DNA of 64,000 nucleotides from Erythroxylum novogranatense. Taxonomy: Eukaryota > Streptophyta > Magnoliopsida > Malpighiales > Erythroxylaceae. The stretch is from the NCBI GenBank assembly GCA_029891385.1, contig CM057226.1:10347225-10411224 (forward strand). The letters run 5' to 3'. Shown one piece after another: positions 1 to 11,370 of this stretch. Position 1 is the first letter of the stretch, and each line of letters opens with the position of its first letter. Both the position numbers and the translations under genes were made by a program. Under the pieces are notes generated by a model. The model did no database searches and was not told the origin of the DNA. It saw nothing but the letters and a program-made list of their open reading frames with translations.

Positions 1-25
1 CTCTTCTAAATTCCTCTTAAAAAGC

Positions 26-850
26 ATGTCGTCTAGTAGTTCTCAGAGTGGGGTTTCTCCAAGTGATTCCGTTGACGAGAGGTCGTCGGAGGTTATGGCT
101 GAGGCGACGGCGGTGTCGAGGTTAAGGGATATTGAAGAGATTACAACAAGGGAACAGAGAGACGGGCTGGTAGTAAAGGAGTTGCCCCAGGGTAAATCCA
201 AGATGTCTGCGGCGGAGTTAAATAGGTCGATTGTTAGGAATAGTATCCCTCGGTCCTGGGGGCCTAGGTTGCCGTCGGGGGACGAAAGGATCGACAGCAG
301 CAGAGGTGGGTGGATTGCCCTCTCTGTGTACTTCTTCTCGGTCGGAGGCTTGAGACTGCCGTACGTGCCGATCGTGGTTGAAGTGTGCGCTGAATTTGAT
401 TGATCTTGAGTCGAGATCCCTCCGAATGGGTGTCGATTCATTAATGGGCTTGTCTTTGTTGTGCCACCAATTTGGTGTCGCCCTCGGTCAACATCTTGCG
501 CCATTTCTTAAGAATGAGTCAAAGTCAGGAGTTACGGGGTGGCATCCTTCCTAATGTATAAGGATGCCAGTATCGCCCGGTAGGACGTCTGGTAAAATAC
601 ATTTGGCGAACAAAATACTTCTTTGTGAAGCCTCAGGGTCCCTTCCAAAGTCCGGTAGTGGAGGTATCCCAGTGGCGATGGAATGACTCATCAGTCTATT
701 CCTTTCGAGGAGGCGGGAGGTAGTTAGCCGTATAAAGGAGCTTGGCGATATAACCGCTCGGCTCATCTTGGGGTATGGCGGGGGCCTCGGCCAACTCTCT
801 TGATTGACCCCCATGCGAGTTGGAGGGCTAGGAGAGAGGCGCCCACTTTG
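26..850 (+). pseudogene. Tat-1 antisense additional ORF, exon-1 part (PF04195-like domain)
   Basis: The ATG at 26 opens a 125-residue frame rich in Ser/Glu that reaches the start of the PF04195-like core (GLRLPYVPIV). The frame is then lost, and the rest of the domain can be followed in other frames to about 850, where a GT matches the intron donor of the other copies. The same protein is readable in Tat-2 (13,061-13,826) and in Tat-3 (60,297-59,515, minus). It lies antisense to gag-pol. Its role is unknown; the Pfam family is named only for its presence in gypsy-type elements. The domain assignment is from recalled motif shape, not from a search. Confidence 0.7.
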
Positions 851-931
851 GTTGACCCCTCATGGTTGATTTATCTTCCTTACTCGTAGGTTTTGATTCG
901 GTTTCTAACTTGTTTCCTTTGTTTGTGCGGT

Positions 932-2250
932 ATGGTCAAAGTTAACACCTTCCGGCCCCCAAGTCCGAAGTAGCGTCAGTCACGAGGTCTTGGGAGGAAG
1001 AGGTCGAGGAGATAGAAGGAGGTCGATTCGATGGTGCGACGGCCAATCGCTTCGAGGCGTGGCGTGTTCCTCCGACTGCCTCTCGAGCGACTGTGGCTTT
1101 TCTTTGTGGTCGCCCGCCGGTGAGTACTGGTAGTGATCGAGGAGGAGGAGGAGGAGGTTGAGCGACCTCTTAAGAGGAGAAAAGGGGCCGAGTAGTTGAT
1201 GACCTCCTACGTGGACGACCGATCATCTCCGGTGGTCGACCGATCTCTTTGCCCTTGGACGAAGCGAGGGAAGAGAAAGTGGGAGATTGTTCTTGATCTG
1301 CTTGAGTAAGGGAAAAAAATCAGCGGGTAGTAACGATAAGTGGGAGGTGGCGATTAGTCTCGAGAAGACTGCCACGATTGCTGATGCCGAAGTGGCTCGT
1401 CATCTTGCTGGGAAAGTTATTCCTCCTTTAGATGAGGAGCGCTTTGACGAGCTAAGTCTTGAGGAGATGACGAGTCGCGCCATCCGTAATTCCATGAGGG
1501 AGGTGGCCCTCACTTTCTATCGTGTCGTGAATCGATCTGTTGAATCGGAGATCAATTCCCTCTGGGCGGTGGGCGGTTTGAAGACTAAGCTCTCGGAGGT
1601 CGGGAGAGAAAGACTTCTCCGGGCTCGGCTTTCTTCTTTGGAGGAAGACAAAAAACTACAGGAGGAGGCGCGATCTCTTGAGAGCCCAGCTTGCCTCGGG
1701 AGAGGAGAGAGGAACTCCTAAAGGCTCGGCTCACCGGGGAGGAGGCCGAAAGGAAAGGCGATGGCGACTAGGAACAATGTCTGCATGAGTCTGTGGCCTT
1801 CTGAGGGCCGGTGCGAGTCGGAGAGGGTGCTCAAGGAGAAATCCCTCGAGACCATGCCCAAACCGAGGATATGTTAAGGAGCGCAAGCCTCCGTGAAGAA
1901 CAAAGGATTGAGGCGATCCTGCGATGGCGGGCGGTTCTTGCAAGGCGAGTGCTTGGAGTACTCCTGCGACACGCCCTCGTGATCTTGAAGAATTGTTATA
2001 ACGCTGCGTCCACGAGGGTCGAGATGGTCGCCGTTAGAAGTTTACCGAGCCGTTGCTTCCTACCGCCCTTGGTCTTTCTCTGGAGGAAGTGACGGAGAGA
2101 GCCATAGAGGGCCGGGGCCCGATCTGAATGAAGAGTGGATTTTAGCTCTGTAGGAGAGACGAGCTTCCTCTTGAGGCACTTCTCCGACCGCGCCTTTGAC
2201 CTGTTAAACCCGGCTTTTAAGCCCGCTTCGAGGATTCTCCGGGCATCCTC
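932..2250 (+). pseudogene. Tat-1 antisense additional ORF, exon-2 part (coiled-coil)
   Basis: It starts at an ATG (932) equivalent to the first Met after the intron in Tat-3. The longest open stretch, 1,287-1,721, encodes a Lys/Glu-rich helical segment that matches the coiled coil of the other copies in position and composition (for example the block ending HLAGKVIPP, and repeated Glu-Glu/Leu heptads). Frameshifts break it before and after. The acceptor AG expected just before 932 is not present (GTGCGGTATGG), so the 851-931 intron could not be removed as in Tat-3. Homology to the corresponding Tat-2 region can be followed by eye to roughly 2,250. Confidence 0.6.
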
Positions 2251-2401
2251 CACTTCCCTTCAGTAGACTTTTGAGGCTCACTGGTGGGCTTGTGGCGGGG
2301 CAAAATGATATCAATGAAAATTCGTTTTACTTCATTTTCTCGATGTCTCTTTCCGTATTCATACTCTTTACTTTAAATGTATGTTGAGTTATAATGAAAC
2401 T

Positions 2402-2940
2402 ACTCATGTCGGCCGGCCAAGGTCGACTTATAGTTCGTCTTGGCGACTGATTGATCGTAGTCGGTTTATAGAGATACTGGGCGATAACGAAAGAGGTCCC
2501 AAGGATCTCGTCTTGGCGACCCGACCGACCGTAGTCAGTTTATGGAGAGACCGGGCGATAACGAAAGAGGTCCCAAGGATCTCGTCTTGACGACCCGACC
2601 GACCGTAGTCGATCTACGGAGAACGCCGAGTGATGGCGGTGGCGTGGGTCCCAAGGATCTCGTTTTGGCAACCCGACCGACCGTAGTCGATCTTCGGAGA
2701 ACGCCAAGCGATGCGATGGCGAGGGTCCCAAGGATCTCGTCTTGACGACCCGACCGACCGTAGTCAATCTATGGAGAGCGCCGAGTGATGGCGATGGCGT
2801 GGGTCCCAAGGATCTTGTCTTGGTGACCCGACCGACTGTAGTCGATCTTCGGAGAACGCTGAGCGATGGCGATGGCGAGGGTCCCAAGGATCTTATCTTG
2901 GCGACCCGACCGACCGTAGTCGATCTATGGAGAAGCCGGG
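2402..2940. repeat. Tat-1 minisatellite between additional ORF and pol
   Basis: About seven to eight imperfect tandem copies of a unit of about 65-75 bp. The core contains GTCCCAAGGATCT, then GTCTTGGCGACCCGACCGAC, then GTAGTCGATCT. Length varies between copies, mainly in the GAGCGATGGCG part. The same core forms a 66-bp array in Tat-2 and a 64-bp array in Tat-3 at the same place, between the 3' end of pol and the 3' end of the antisense ORF. Reading frames crossing it are by-products of the repeat. Confidence 0.9.
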
Positions 2941-3014
2941 GGATGGGTGTCTGGATTTTCTATTTTTTGCCATACATGATTGAATTCTTTATTGCCAAGA
3001 AGTCTGGAAATCCC

Positions 3015-3020
3015 TTTATT
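3015..3020 (-). terminator. Conserved AATAAA downstream of Tat-1 pol
   Basis: On the minus strand AATAAA lies about 115 bp past the integrase stop (3,134), inside a block almost identical in Tat-2 and Tat-3 (ACGGCCCACGCCCTCATTA just upstream). This fits a polyadenylation signal for the sense transcript just before the minisatellite. The function is inferred from position and conservation only. Confidence 0.45.
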
Positions 3021-3133
3021 GATGATAATGAGGGCGTGGGCCGTTAAAAAACCTGTATGGCAGGGATAGGAAAAAGGTTCCCACTTGTATACAAAAAAGA
3101 TAATAAGGAAAGATTAACTAAAATAAAACTTAT

Positions 3134-4205
3134 CTATTGGTAGAACGCCTTCAAGTTCTGTGAGTTCCAAGGCCTCGGTAGAAACTTCCCTTTCTTATCG
3201 CTAAGGATGTAAGAGCCATGCCCGACTTGCTTCATCACTCGGTAGGGTCCTTCCCACGTCTGTCCGAGTTTTTCGGGATGCTTTCCAGCCGCCTCGGCTT
3301 TTCGTAGGACATAACCACCTACCTTCACATCGCTCGGCTTGACCCTTTTGTTGTAGAACTTGGCCGCCCTTTGCCTGATAGCTTCTGAGCGGGCGGCTGC
3401 CCTTTCTGTATCCTCGCTGAGGAGAACGAGCTCTGCTCTGCGGGCTTCATCATTCCGCTCTTCTTCATAGCCCGACACCCTTTGATTGTGCAATGCCGCC
3501 TCTACTGGAACTAGGGCTTCTGCCCCGAAGGTCATCCTGAACGGTGTTTCCCCTGTGGCTCCGTTCGGTGTGGTTCTATAGGCCCACAATACTTCGTCTA
3601 CTTCTTCCACCTAGGTTTTTCGGCCGTCCAGGCGCCTCTTGAGGGCGTTCATTATCTTCTTATTGGTATTTTCTGCGAGGCCGTTACTTTGGGGATGGGC
3701 TACCGAAGTCAACCGTAGCTTGATCTTTAGTCGATTGCAGAAATTCCTAAATTTGTCGTTGTCAAACTGCCGACCATTATCTGTAACCAACACCATAGGC
3801 ATCCCGAAGTGGCATAGTATGTTCTTCTTTATGAAACTTTCCATTTTCCCCTCTGTGATTGTGGCGGTGATCGACTCGCTTCTACCCACTTAGTGAAATA
3901 TTCCACTTTGCCACTATCGGTAATTTCTTTTGTCCGGGACCAGAGGAAAGGCCCGGTATATCCATTCCCATTGAGCAAAGGGATAGGATGGCTCGTGATT
4001 TGTATTCGCTCGATTAAATTTGGTGGGACAGTTCTTTGTTTCTTTAGCGAGGCCTCGCATCGGTCGACCTTTTCTCGACAATCTCTTCTCATTGTCGGCA
4101 AGAGTACCCACTGTCGATGAGTCGGTGAGCCAACATTCGCCCTATGTGATTTCCGCATCCCTCGTGGACTTCGTCCATTGCACATTAAACTTCTTCTTCA
4201 TTCAA
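3134..4205 (-). pseudogene. Tat-1 integrase remnant
   Basis: Minus-strand pieces at 4,185-3,829, 3,889-3,611 and 3,610-3,134 together span the integrase. The central region contains LVTDNGRQFDN (second catalytic Asp) and HPQSNGLAENTNKK (catalytic Glu retained). The C-terminal part (VLWAYRTTPNGATGETPFRM, then KLGQTWEGPYRV, ending WNSQNLKAFYQ) is the usual gypsy integrase tail. A TAG splits the core from the C-terminal part near 3,611, and the zinc-binding N terminus is frameshifted. Inactive as it stands. It would insert cDNA copies of the element into chromosomes. Confidence 0.85.
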
Positions 4206-4229
4206 GCATCGAAGCGGTGACGGTCGTGG

Positions 4230-5330
4230 GACCGCTTATATAAATCTTGTTGACGATCGTATATTATTGCCTTTATCCTTAACTTCTTGGCCTCGACGCG
4301 TCTTAGGTTGCCTTCCTTCTAAAAGATCTGCGTGATCGGTTACATCGACTCGATCGTAGGTACTCACGTTGAGAACTTCCTCGGCTACGAATGCTAAATT
4401 TGGTCAAGTCGTTCGACTAGAATATTATTAATGGCATCACGGTCGGAAGCTATTTTGAGGAGCGTCGCCTTTAGCATTTTGAGCTCGTTCTATTCTGGCG
4501 ATTAGTCTTGTTGAAATTGCTCAATTCACCTTTACTAGTCCCGGATACTTGATCATGTTGTTTCCTCGACCTCGTCATTGCTTTCGATAACGGCGACCAC
4601 CACTTGGGGTCATTGTATATCTTCAGTGTGCTTCACCTCCATCTCCACAGCAAGTTGGGCCGGTTATCGAGCCTCATATTACGCTTCATTATTGGAGGCC
4701 TTGAATTCTAGCGAAGGCGTATTCCACCTTTTCTTCCATATGCGGCTGACCAAAGACTACTCCCGCTCCGCGTCCCTCGGTATTGGATGACCGTCAACAA
4801 ACAAACTCAAGCGAGGCGCTCGTCTGTCGAGCTCGGTTGGCTCATCTACGCAATGAAGTCCGCCAACACACTGCGCTTTAATGGTCGTGCGGGGCTTATC
4901 TTGTATGTCGAACTCTCCCGTTCTACCGCCCACTTTATCACCGACACGAAGTTTGAACTTTTGAAGGCATTGCACGAGGGGTCGATCCATACCTCGATGG
5001 TATGGCTTTGGAAATAAGGCCTCAACTTCTGGTGCCATTATCAAAGAGAGGCTAGCTTCTCTATGGGCGTATATCGTGTTTACGGCCCGGTCAACACTTT
5101 CTTGACATAGTAGATGGGATCTTTGCTCGCTTCCTTCGATCGGATAAGTACGCATTGATCGACCCTCCGTAATCTCAAATATAAAATCAGGTTCTCCCCT
5201 CTCTAGGGCTTTGCGAATAGGTGGGCTAGATAAATATTGTTTCAAGTCTTTGGAAGCTTTCGCACTCATCAAGCCATTGAAGCTGGGTCACGTTAAACTT
5301 TCCTCGGGACTTTGAAAATGAGAGGCACTT
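4230..5330 (-). pseudogene. Tat-1 dual RNase H remnant
   Basis: The classical gypsy RNase H is recognisable at about 5,272-4,810 (KQYLSSPPI, then SLSLIMAPEV). It is followed by the start of a second, plant/archaeal-like RNase H (LSLFVDG at about 4,790) that decays towards 4,230. The same two-domain order is clearer in Tat-2 and Tat-3. Heavily frameshifted. Confidence 0.7.
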
Positions 5331-6164
5331 GTCTCTAGCACGAAATGAACACCTTTCGGCAAAACTATCCGACCGGTCAATATCTGAACATCTCTCAAGC
5401 ATTGTGGCGAAGGCATCTATATGATGGCTTGAATCTTCTCTAGATTTGCTTTGATTCCTCATTGAGTGATCATAAACCCGTGAATTTCTGGATGCCACCC
5501 AAACACACATTTTCGGGTTTAGCTTCATCGGAATTTATTCAAGTCTGGAAGACTTCCTTGAGATCTTGTATATGCTCTGTGGACGTCTTACTTTTGACCA
5601 CCATATCATCCACATAAGCTTCCACCGTCCGCCAATCATTTTTAAAGACTTCGTGACAAGCCGTTGATAGGTTAGCCGGCGTTCTTGAGCCGAAAGGCAT
5701 TACTTGGTAGCAATATGTGCCTTGATCGGTTATGAAGGCGGTCTTTTCTTCGTCTTCGGACTCATTTGGATCGATGATAACAGAAAGCATCCGGAGGTGA
5801 AGCATTCATGCCCTAAGGTGGAGTCTACTAATTGGTCGATCTTAGGCAATGAAAAGCTGTCCTTTGGACACGCTTTGTTCAGGTCGGTGAAGTCTATGTA
5901 CATTCTCCACTTCCCGTTCTTCTTTTTTACTAAAACGACATTGGCGAGCCACTCAGGATATTTGACCTCTCGGATGAACCCGGCCTCTAGCAACTTCGCT
6001 ACTTCTTTCTCAATCACCCCCTGTCGTTCCTTGCTGTGCCATCGCTTCTTTTGTCTGATCGGCTTATAGTCATGCCGAATACCGAGTGAGTGAGATGCGA
6101 CCGATCGAGGAATTCCGGGCATGTCGCTCGGTACCCAAGCGAAAATTGACCTATTTTCCACCAA
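5272..6164 (-). pseudogene. Tat-1 reverse transcriptase remnant
   Basis: The minus-strand frame 6,164-5,730 carries the RT N-terminal region (LVENRSIFAWVPSDMPGI, VVLVKKKNGKWRM, FTDLNKACPKDSFSLP). The frame 5,805-5,539 carries YCYQVMPFG and the catalytic AYVDDMVVKSK, so the YVDD box is intact. Frameshifts between the blocks and after YVDD make it non-functional. Confidence 0.85.
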
Positions 6165-6199
6165 ACACTCTGTGATTTCTTTAACCAGGTCCCTCTGCA

Positions 6200-6810
6200 G
6201 CTCAGAACCTAGGTTTGTGAACTTAGAAGAATTCGGCCGTCAAAGACAACCCTCTGCGTGTCTTCCTTTGGGTTCATCATGTCCGTCTCTTCGTCGGTTC
6301 TCACATCAAGAGAGCTTGTCGACCTGACCGCCCCATCTAATGTTTTAGTCTCTGCCAAGTAACATTCCCTGGCAATTCTCTGTGACCTCGACCATACCGA
6401 CTCAGGTGGGGTGTTGGGAACTTCATAACTTGGTAGTAGGTGGAGACACCGACTGAGGGCATTTTGAGTTGCCTTGATTATTGCATTATATGCCCCTGAA
6501 ACTTTCGACAAGGAACTCGATGTCCTCTCTATCCGCATGGCTTCGCCTAAATTTCACTTTTCGGATACACCCGGCGAATGGGTATCTTTGCCGCCGGTTA
6601 CTCACTGATGGGGTCGATCAGAGGCGATAGTCGATCTTGGTACCTTCATCCGCATGAAGGCCTCATAATATAAGCAAATCGACCGAGCTACTGTATCAAT
6701 CATCACCCGCTTCACCTCGTAACCTTCCATGTTGAGGTTTACCACGAGGCGTCGTCGTGAGCAACTTACTCCATCGAGATCCGATTTGTCGAATGAGATC
6801 ATCTAAATCG
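6200..6810 (-). pseudogene. Tat-1 aspartic protease remnant
   Basis: The minus-strand frame 6,802-6,602 reads DLDGVSC, VVNLNMEGYEVKRVMIDT and then YYEAFMRMKVP. This is the retropepsin region of Tat-2 and Tat-3, but the DTGSS active site is changed (DTVARS here). The downstream part (SGAYNAIIKATQNAL) is in the frame ending at 6,209. Not functional. Confidence 0.75.
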
Positions 6811-8400
6811 TTCTCCTTTGGTTTTTGGTGGGTGAATCTTTCCCGACCTGTTTGGCGTCGTTTTCTCCCTTTAGTGGTGGATCCCCGATGCACTTCCACC
6901 GAATATCGTGTTAATGACCCCACCGGTCTATCGTCTTGTTTCCGGTATTTTCGTTTCTTTCCCTCGTAGTCCTCTCTCTTCTCGTCGATTATCGTATTAG
7001 CATTTTGCCTACCCGTCATTAGGACATTTTGCCTTTGATGCGGTCACCTCTTGTCGACCAGGCACGTCTGCGATCGACATTTTGTTCGTGTTTCACGAAT
7101 CGGCCTAACCTTCCCTTTTGAACGAGGAGTTCGATTTCTTTTTTCAATCGCCAGCAATTTTCCGTATCGTGACCGACCTCTTTGTGGAAGCGGCAATATA
7201 AGTTGGGGTTCTATCCTTGTAAGGGTCTTCATTTTTCGGGCTCTCGGATAGTTTCCCATTCGCTCTCTACCGCCAGTATTCTCTGCATATGTCTGTTTAG
7301 CGGGTGAACTCCTGCCGATATCCTGTCGATCGGTTGGCCTTCTCGGTCGATTGGCCTTTTTGTCTTTTATGCGAATGACATACATCATTATGACGATCAT
7401 CCGTTCGGCGCCTCGTATTTTCAAAGACTTCTTGAGTTGAATATACTGTCCGCCATTTCTTATTTCTTGAGCGGATCGGGGCGATCGAGGCTAGTGACTT
7501 CTTAAACTCCTCGTCTCGTATTGGTCATGGCCTTGGCCCGGATGGACGAAAGCGGTGGTCGGGCACCGACCGCCGTTATTGAACCGGGTGATGAACTCCG
7601 CAAACTCGTTTCTTCCTTGGGTGAGTTGCATCACCTCCAGAGTGTCTTCTGCGGCCGCTTATTAGTGGCGGCGGTTGAAATAATAATCTGAAATCTTGAA
7701 GCATGTGACTGACACCGGGGCAAGTTGTTGAACCGTGCCGAAGCTCCCTCTTGAAAATTTGCAAAAAGCCTTGCATTGGATAGCATCCGGACACAGTGTA
7801 GATTCATCGTGGGTGGAAGTGTTGCGGAGTAGTCGAAGTCGGTCTTTCAGTGTACTTCTCTGGGGTCGGTATTTTGTGTCGAGTGGGAGGCTATCAAGAT
7901 GTCCGGAGTGAAGGAGAGTCATCTTCGCGCCGTCGGTCGATCGGAAAAGCTTCATGGCTGCGTTGATCCGATCATCTACGATTTTCTCGAGCTTCGGTTG
8001 GGCGATGATCGGTTGTCATGCTAGGTTGTCGAGGCTGCTACTTGCATGCGACCGTTGTTATTATCTTGATTGAGGCCGCAAGATCTGGCGGATCAACAGA
8101 TCGGCCGCTTCCTCAATCTGCCGGGTTAGGGTGGTATGCATAAGCGGAATAGGTTACGCTCCCGTCGGTGTTGGAGATTTTGGTGTATATTAGGTGCAAC
8201 GTTATCTTCTAAGACTACGCTCTGTTCTTCCTGCATTCAAGGTGCGAGGTTCTTGTTGATCGTGAGGATCGAGGATTCGTCGCGGGAAGCGTCTTGGTCT
8301 GAGCAGCGAGTCGCAGTGGCGCAAACCTAGGCGTTGCATCGCCATAGCATGATAATGACTATATCGAGTTCATCGCCGCTGACTTATCTCGAGTGTTTAC
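6810..8400 (-). pseudogene. Tat-1 gag remnant
   Basis: Short minus-strand pieces match the better preserved gag of Tat-2, including a capsid-like block (7,955-7,576; QCKAFCKFSRG) and an Arg/Asp-rich tail with RGRSRYGK-like stretches (7,424-7,044). No frame stays open for more than about 130 codons. The call rests on collinearity with Tat-2, not on an independent domain. Confidence 0.65.
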
Positions 8401-8438
8401 GGACGTGGTGCGGAAGTCGGCCCCACGGTGGCGCCAAT

Positions 8439-8843
8439 TGGTTCTCACGGATTTTGGTGAAGCTATGCGTTGTCGTTCGATCCATGAATCTCTGCTTTGT
8501 GATGAATCGACGATGAAGTCACCATAAAACAAGAAAAGCTCGTCGGGGTTGTCCCGATTAGCCCCTCCGACGCTTAAGTAAGGATCTTTCTGAAAGTGAG
8601 ATTGATCAATGCAGAGAAACAAATTAGATTATGATCCCGTACCTCGATTATAGGGGAATAATACCTTTTATATGGTTTTACAGTTAGGTTTAGATCTTTA
8701 CGTGTTTGCATGGGAGACTCCTTTCAACCGATGAGCCGAAAGGAAGCTTGGATTTTAAGCACGGGACTGATCTTCGATGAATGGACCGATCGACCCATAG
8801 GTCGTCTTAACTGGATCCAGATCCAACACAATCGACCCGACCA
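8439..8843 (-). repeat. Tat-1 5' LTR (405 bp) with adjoining primer-binding site
   Basis: On the plus strand it begins TGGTTCTCACGG and ends CGACCCGACCA, so in element orientation it runs TGG...CCA like the other Tat LTRs. The primer site (8,421-8,438, minus ATTGGCGCCACCGTGGGG) adjoins its U5 end. Internal landmarks shared with Tat-2 include GATTAGCCCCTCCGACGCTT and TTTGCATGGGAGACT. The boundaries come from the solo LTR at 51,432-51,767, which has a clean TSD. Confidence 0.9.
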
Positions 8844-9541
8844 GGCACCAATATCGTAAGAGTCCGAATATACTTTTATAATTGCAGGCACCCTGCAGCA
8901 TTTCTGTGGCTGTGAGTCCCTCCACTTGGGGCATGAATTCCCATGTGGAATGGACCCTACACAGAAAAGAGTTGTGCTTCCTATGTTCTTTTATTAGCCA
9001 GGTCATTCCTCTCTTTGTTTCCTCCTGATTTCACTGGGAATAATTTGATATCCTGAAAATTGTGATTATGACCACAATCATTACTGCTTCTTAAATCATG
9101 CTTAATCTAAGCTAAAACACTAGGACATTGCTAATGATGGAGGCTGATCAAAAGCCCATTTGATACACTGATATATATCTCCTGTTTCCACCTGGTCGTA
9201 CCTTCTGCTCATCGTCCCTTTTACTTAGAAATGTTCAGCCCGAGTTACTGCGTGGACCGTTTTGACCTTCTTGAATAATGGAGGAAAAATAGAAGGCAAT
9301 CTCAATTAAATTTTATCTACAAATTTATGTAAGGTTTATCCGATAAATATGAATCAGATTAAATGACACATAATTAAAACACCGATCAGAGTGTGCCAAC
9401 CGGAAAAACGTGTTGGTATCCGATATTAAAGGTGCCCTGATATCAAATCACACGTTGATGACAGCGAAAGCATAAGACGGTGGAAAACACAAGTGATTAA
9501 GACAACCACAGTTGAGTTGACAAGATATGAAAGCACGGAAT
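8844..9541. other. Intergenic, between Tat-1 LTR and UGT gene 1 stop
   Basis: AT-rich sequence with no convincing gene. A stretch at about 8,870-9,006 is less AT-rich and, on the minus strand, has a 60-codon open part after a pyrimidine-rich TGTGTAG. I could not assign it to any protein. The right part should contain the 3' UTR of UGT gene 1. Confidence 0.5.
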
Positions 9542-11005
9542 CTATCTATTCATCTTCACCGGACTGACATTATTGATTATATCTTCGATCAAATACCCCA
9601 AGGAGGCATGAGAAGATCCACCCTCCATTAAAGCTTGCCTGCATTTCTTACTCATCTCCTTCACCCTTTTTCTGACTTCATTATCACCCTCCATCACACT
9701 CTTGATCCCTCTCTCTATCACATCAGCAGCAACGATCACAGTAGTTGTACTTGGAATCTCAACAAAAATGTTTCTTCTAAAATCCATTTTAATTTCCACC
9801 CCTAAACCCCATTCTTCCACCAACAGGAACGCATTCACTTGTTGCTCGCCATATATAGGCAATGTTGCTATTGGCACACCGTACCAGAGACTCTCCAACG
9901 TAGAGTTCCACCCACAGTGTGACACGAACCCTCCAATGGCTTTGTGTGCCAGGATGGTGGTTTGTGGGGCCCAGCCTATTACTTTCCCAATCTCAGCCGT
10001 CCGATCGAGGAAGCCTGCAGGCAATACTTCATCAGGACTTAGATATTGCTTTTTCTCATTTGATGTAGGCTCACGAAGGGACCACAAGAAGTGATGGCCA
10101 CTGCGTTCCAGGGCCAACGCAATTTCTTTCACCTGGTCTGCACCGAAACTTCCCAAGGTCCCGAAGCAGAGGAACAGTACAGATGACGAAGCCTGTTCAT
10201 CAAGCCACTGCATGATACTGTCCTGACTTGACGTCTCTTCATGACTTTTTGTAAGTATAGGCCCCACTGGATATATAGGAGGGGCATTAATGCCATCATC
10301 ATTAGTCAAAGTGTTGATTGCATAAGATTCCAACTCCGTGAACGTATTTACCACAATGCCCCTGGCGTGCCGAAACCCCCTTGAAGGTTGGAGAATAAAT
10401 GTATAGAGCGAGTCTTTACTCGACATCATCGCAGGTAGAACCTTGGCAGGAATCGGAACAGTGGAGGTTGGTGGGGACAACTCAACGTCGGAGCCCTCAA
10501 ACTTCGTTGGATCTACTTTTTGATCGTCATGTAGAGATTGTATATATAACATGAGACCAAGATAAGTAGCACTAGAAGTAAAGAAAACGTACGATGGGAG
10601 TCCGAATTCATTGGCGACATCAATGAATTGCGTACAGAACATGTCAACAACGAACCCTCCAAGTTGAGGCGAGTCAGGGCTTGATTCGGGTTTAATGAGC
10701 TTGGAGACGGCTTCTCTGACAAGGGGCTTTTGGGTTTCAATAAGGGAACTCAGTGTCCTGTTGGAAGTATCATTGGGGTCGAACTCGATACTGGGTAACT
10801 CGACAAATCGGATACGACCAGATATGTTCTTTTTTGCAAGGGACTCCACAAACTTACCAGTTTTTGTGTCGAAAGGCATCTTCATAACGACAACGGTGAA
10901 GGAGAGCCTCTCATCCCGATCAATGAGTACTTTTGCCAACTCCACCGCAGATCCAATGTGACCGACACCAGGTAAAGGGACGAAGACCAACTCCGTTTTT
11001 GCCAT
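9542..11005 (-). CDS. UDP-glycosyltransferase, UGT71-like (gene 1)
   Basis: Uninterrupted 487-residue ORF, the normal length for a plant family-1 UGT. It would transfer a sugar, usually glucose from UDP-glucose, to the hydroxyl of a small acceptor in the cytosol. Visible elements: N-terminal PLPGVGHIGSAVELAK with the catalytic His16; partner Asp121 in GGFVVDMFC; and a 44-residue PSPG sugar-donor box from Trp345 (WAPQ) through HCGWNS to EQ at 387-388. VFVPLPGVGHIGSAVELAK and the NTFTELE block point to UGT71 (group E), whose characterised members act on flavonoids, other phenolics or abscisic acid. The acceptor here cannot be told. The PSPG has Leu where many UGTs have the Trp of 'WP'. It looks about two-thirds identical to gene 2. 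No intron. The start is the first Met and matches the start of gene 2. Confidence 0.95.
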   Translation of the reverse strand: MAKTELVFVPLPGVGHIGSAVELAKVLIDRDERLSFTVVVMKMPFDTKTGKFVESLAKKNISGRIRFVELPSIEFDPNDTSNRTLSSLIETQKPLVREAVSKLIKPESSPDSPQLGGFVVDMFCTQFIDVANEFGLPSYVFFTSSATYLGLMLYIQSLHDDQKVDPTKFEGSDVELSPPTSTVPIPAKVLPAMMSSKDSLYTFILQPSRGFRHARGIVVNTFTELESYAINTLTNDDGINAPPIYPVGPILTKSHEETSSQDSIMQWLDEQASSSVLFLCFGTLGSFGADQVKEIALALERSGHHFLWSLREPTSNEKKQYLSPDEVLPAGFLDRTAEIGKVIGWAPQTTILAHKAIGGFVSHCGWNSTLESLWYGVPIATLPIYGEQQVNAFLLVEEWGLGVEIKMDFRRNIFVEIPSTTTVIVAADVIERGIKSVMEGDNEVRKRVKEMSKKCRQALMEGGSSHASLGYLIEDIINNVSPVKMNR

Positions 11006-11148
11006 TTAGTAATGAAAAAAACAATATATAAAAAGATGACGAACTCCTCCGCAAGTGAGTAACTAAATGAACCTTTTGCGTTATGGAATACCAAGACGAC
11101 GAGAGAAAAGATAAGGAATTGGGGAATTTATGTGGAAGAGGGGTAGGC

Positions 11149-11212
11149 ATGGAAGAGTGGTAGGTACAATAAATAATTTACGTGGAAGAGTGGTTGGTAC
11201 AATAAATAATTA
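11149..11212. repeat. Two tandem 32-bp copies upstream of UGT gene 1
   Basis: The unit starting ATGGAAGAGTGGTAGGTACA and ending AATAAATAATTTA occurs at 11,149-11,180 and 11,181-11,212 with few differences. A weaker third part-copy precedes it (TGTGGAAGAGGGGTAGGC, about 11,131). It lies 145-205 bp upstream of the start codon, so it is in the likely promoter. Confidence 0.8.
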
Positions 11213-11370
11213 AATATGAGTATCACTATCACAAGTTCATTAATTGAAAGAGCATAACAAATTATGTTTAATTTTGATATCATTGTAAGAGCCTACCTAA
11301 CACAGTAACGCAAAAGAGAGTTGGGTCCTATTTTTGTGAAAAGGAGATGTCTAGCAACGAGACATAATTC

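Larger units (their letters stand above)
1..8843 (-). mobile_element. Tat-1: degraded Tat/Retand-like Ty3-gypsy retrotransposon, left end outside window
   Basis: Read on the minus strand the order is LTR (8,843-8,439), primer site, gag, protease, reverse transcriptase, two RNase H domains and integrase, ending near 3,134. A short tandem array and a plus-strand (antisense) additional ORF follow. This matches Tat-2 (11,896-22,269) and Tat-3 (52,549-61,458) block by block. Two RNase H domains and an extra ORF beyond pol are known hallmarks of the plant Tat lineage. The 3' LTR should lie just left of base 1. All ORFs are broken by frameshifts and stops, so this copy cannot encode its own enzymes. 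Its gag and protease are the most decayed of the three copies. Confidence 0.88.

Noticed and set aside
8755..9006. 83-codon minus-strand ORF next to the Tat-1 LTR
   Set aside because: Half lies in the LTR, and no recognisable domain; kept only as an unassigned segment.
9702..10961. ORFs antisense to UGT gene 1 (and 61,939-63,114 antisense to gene 2)
   Set aside because: Shadow frames of strongly coding DNA; no independent motif or conservation.
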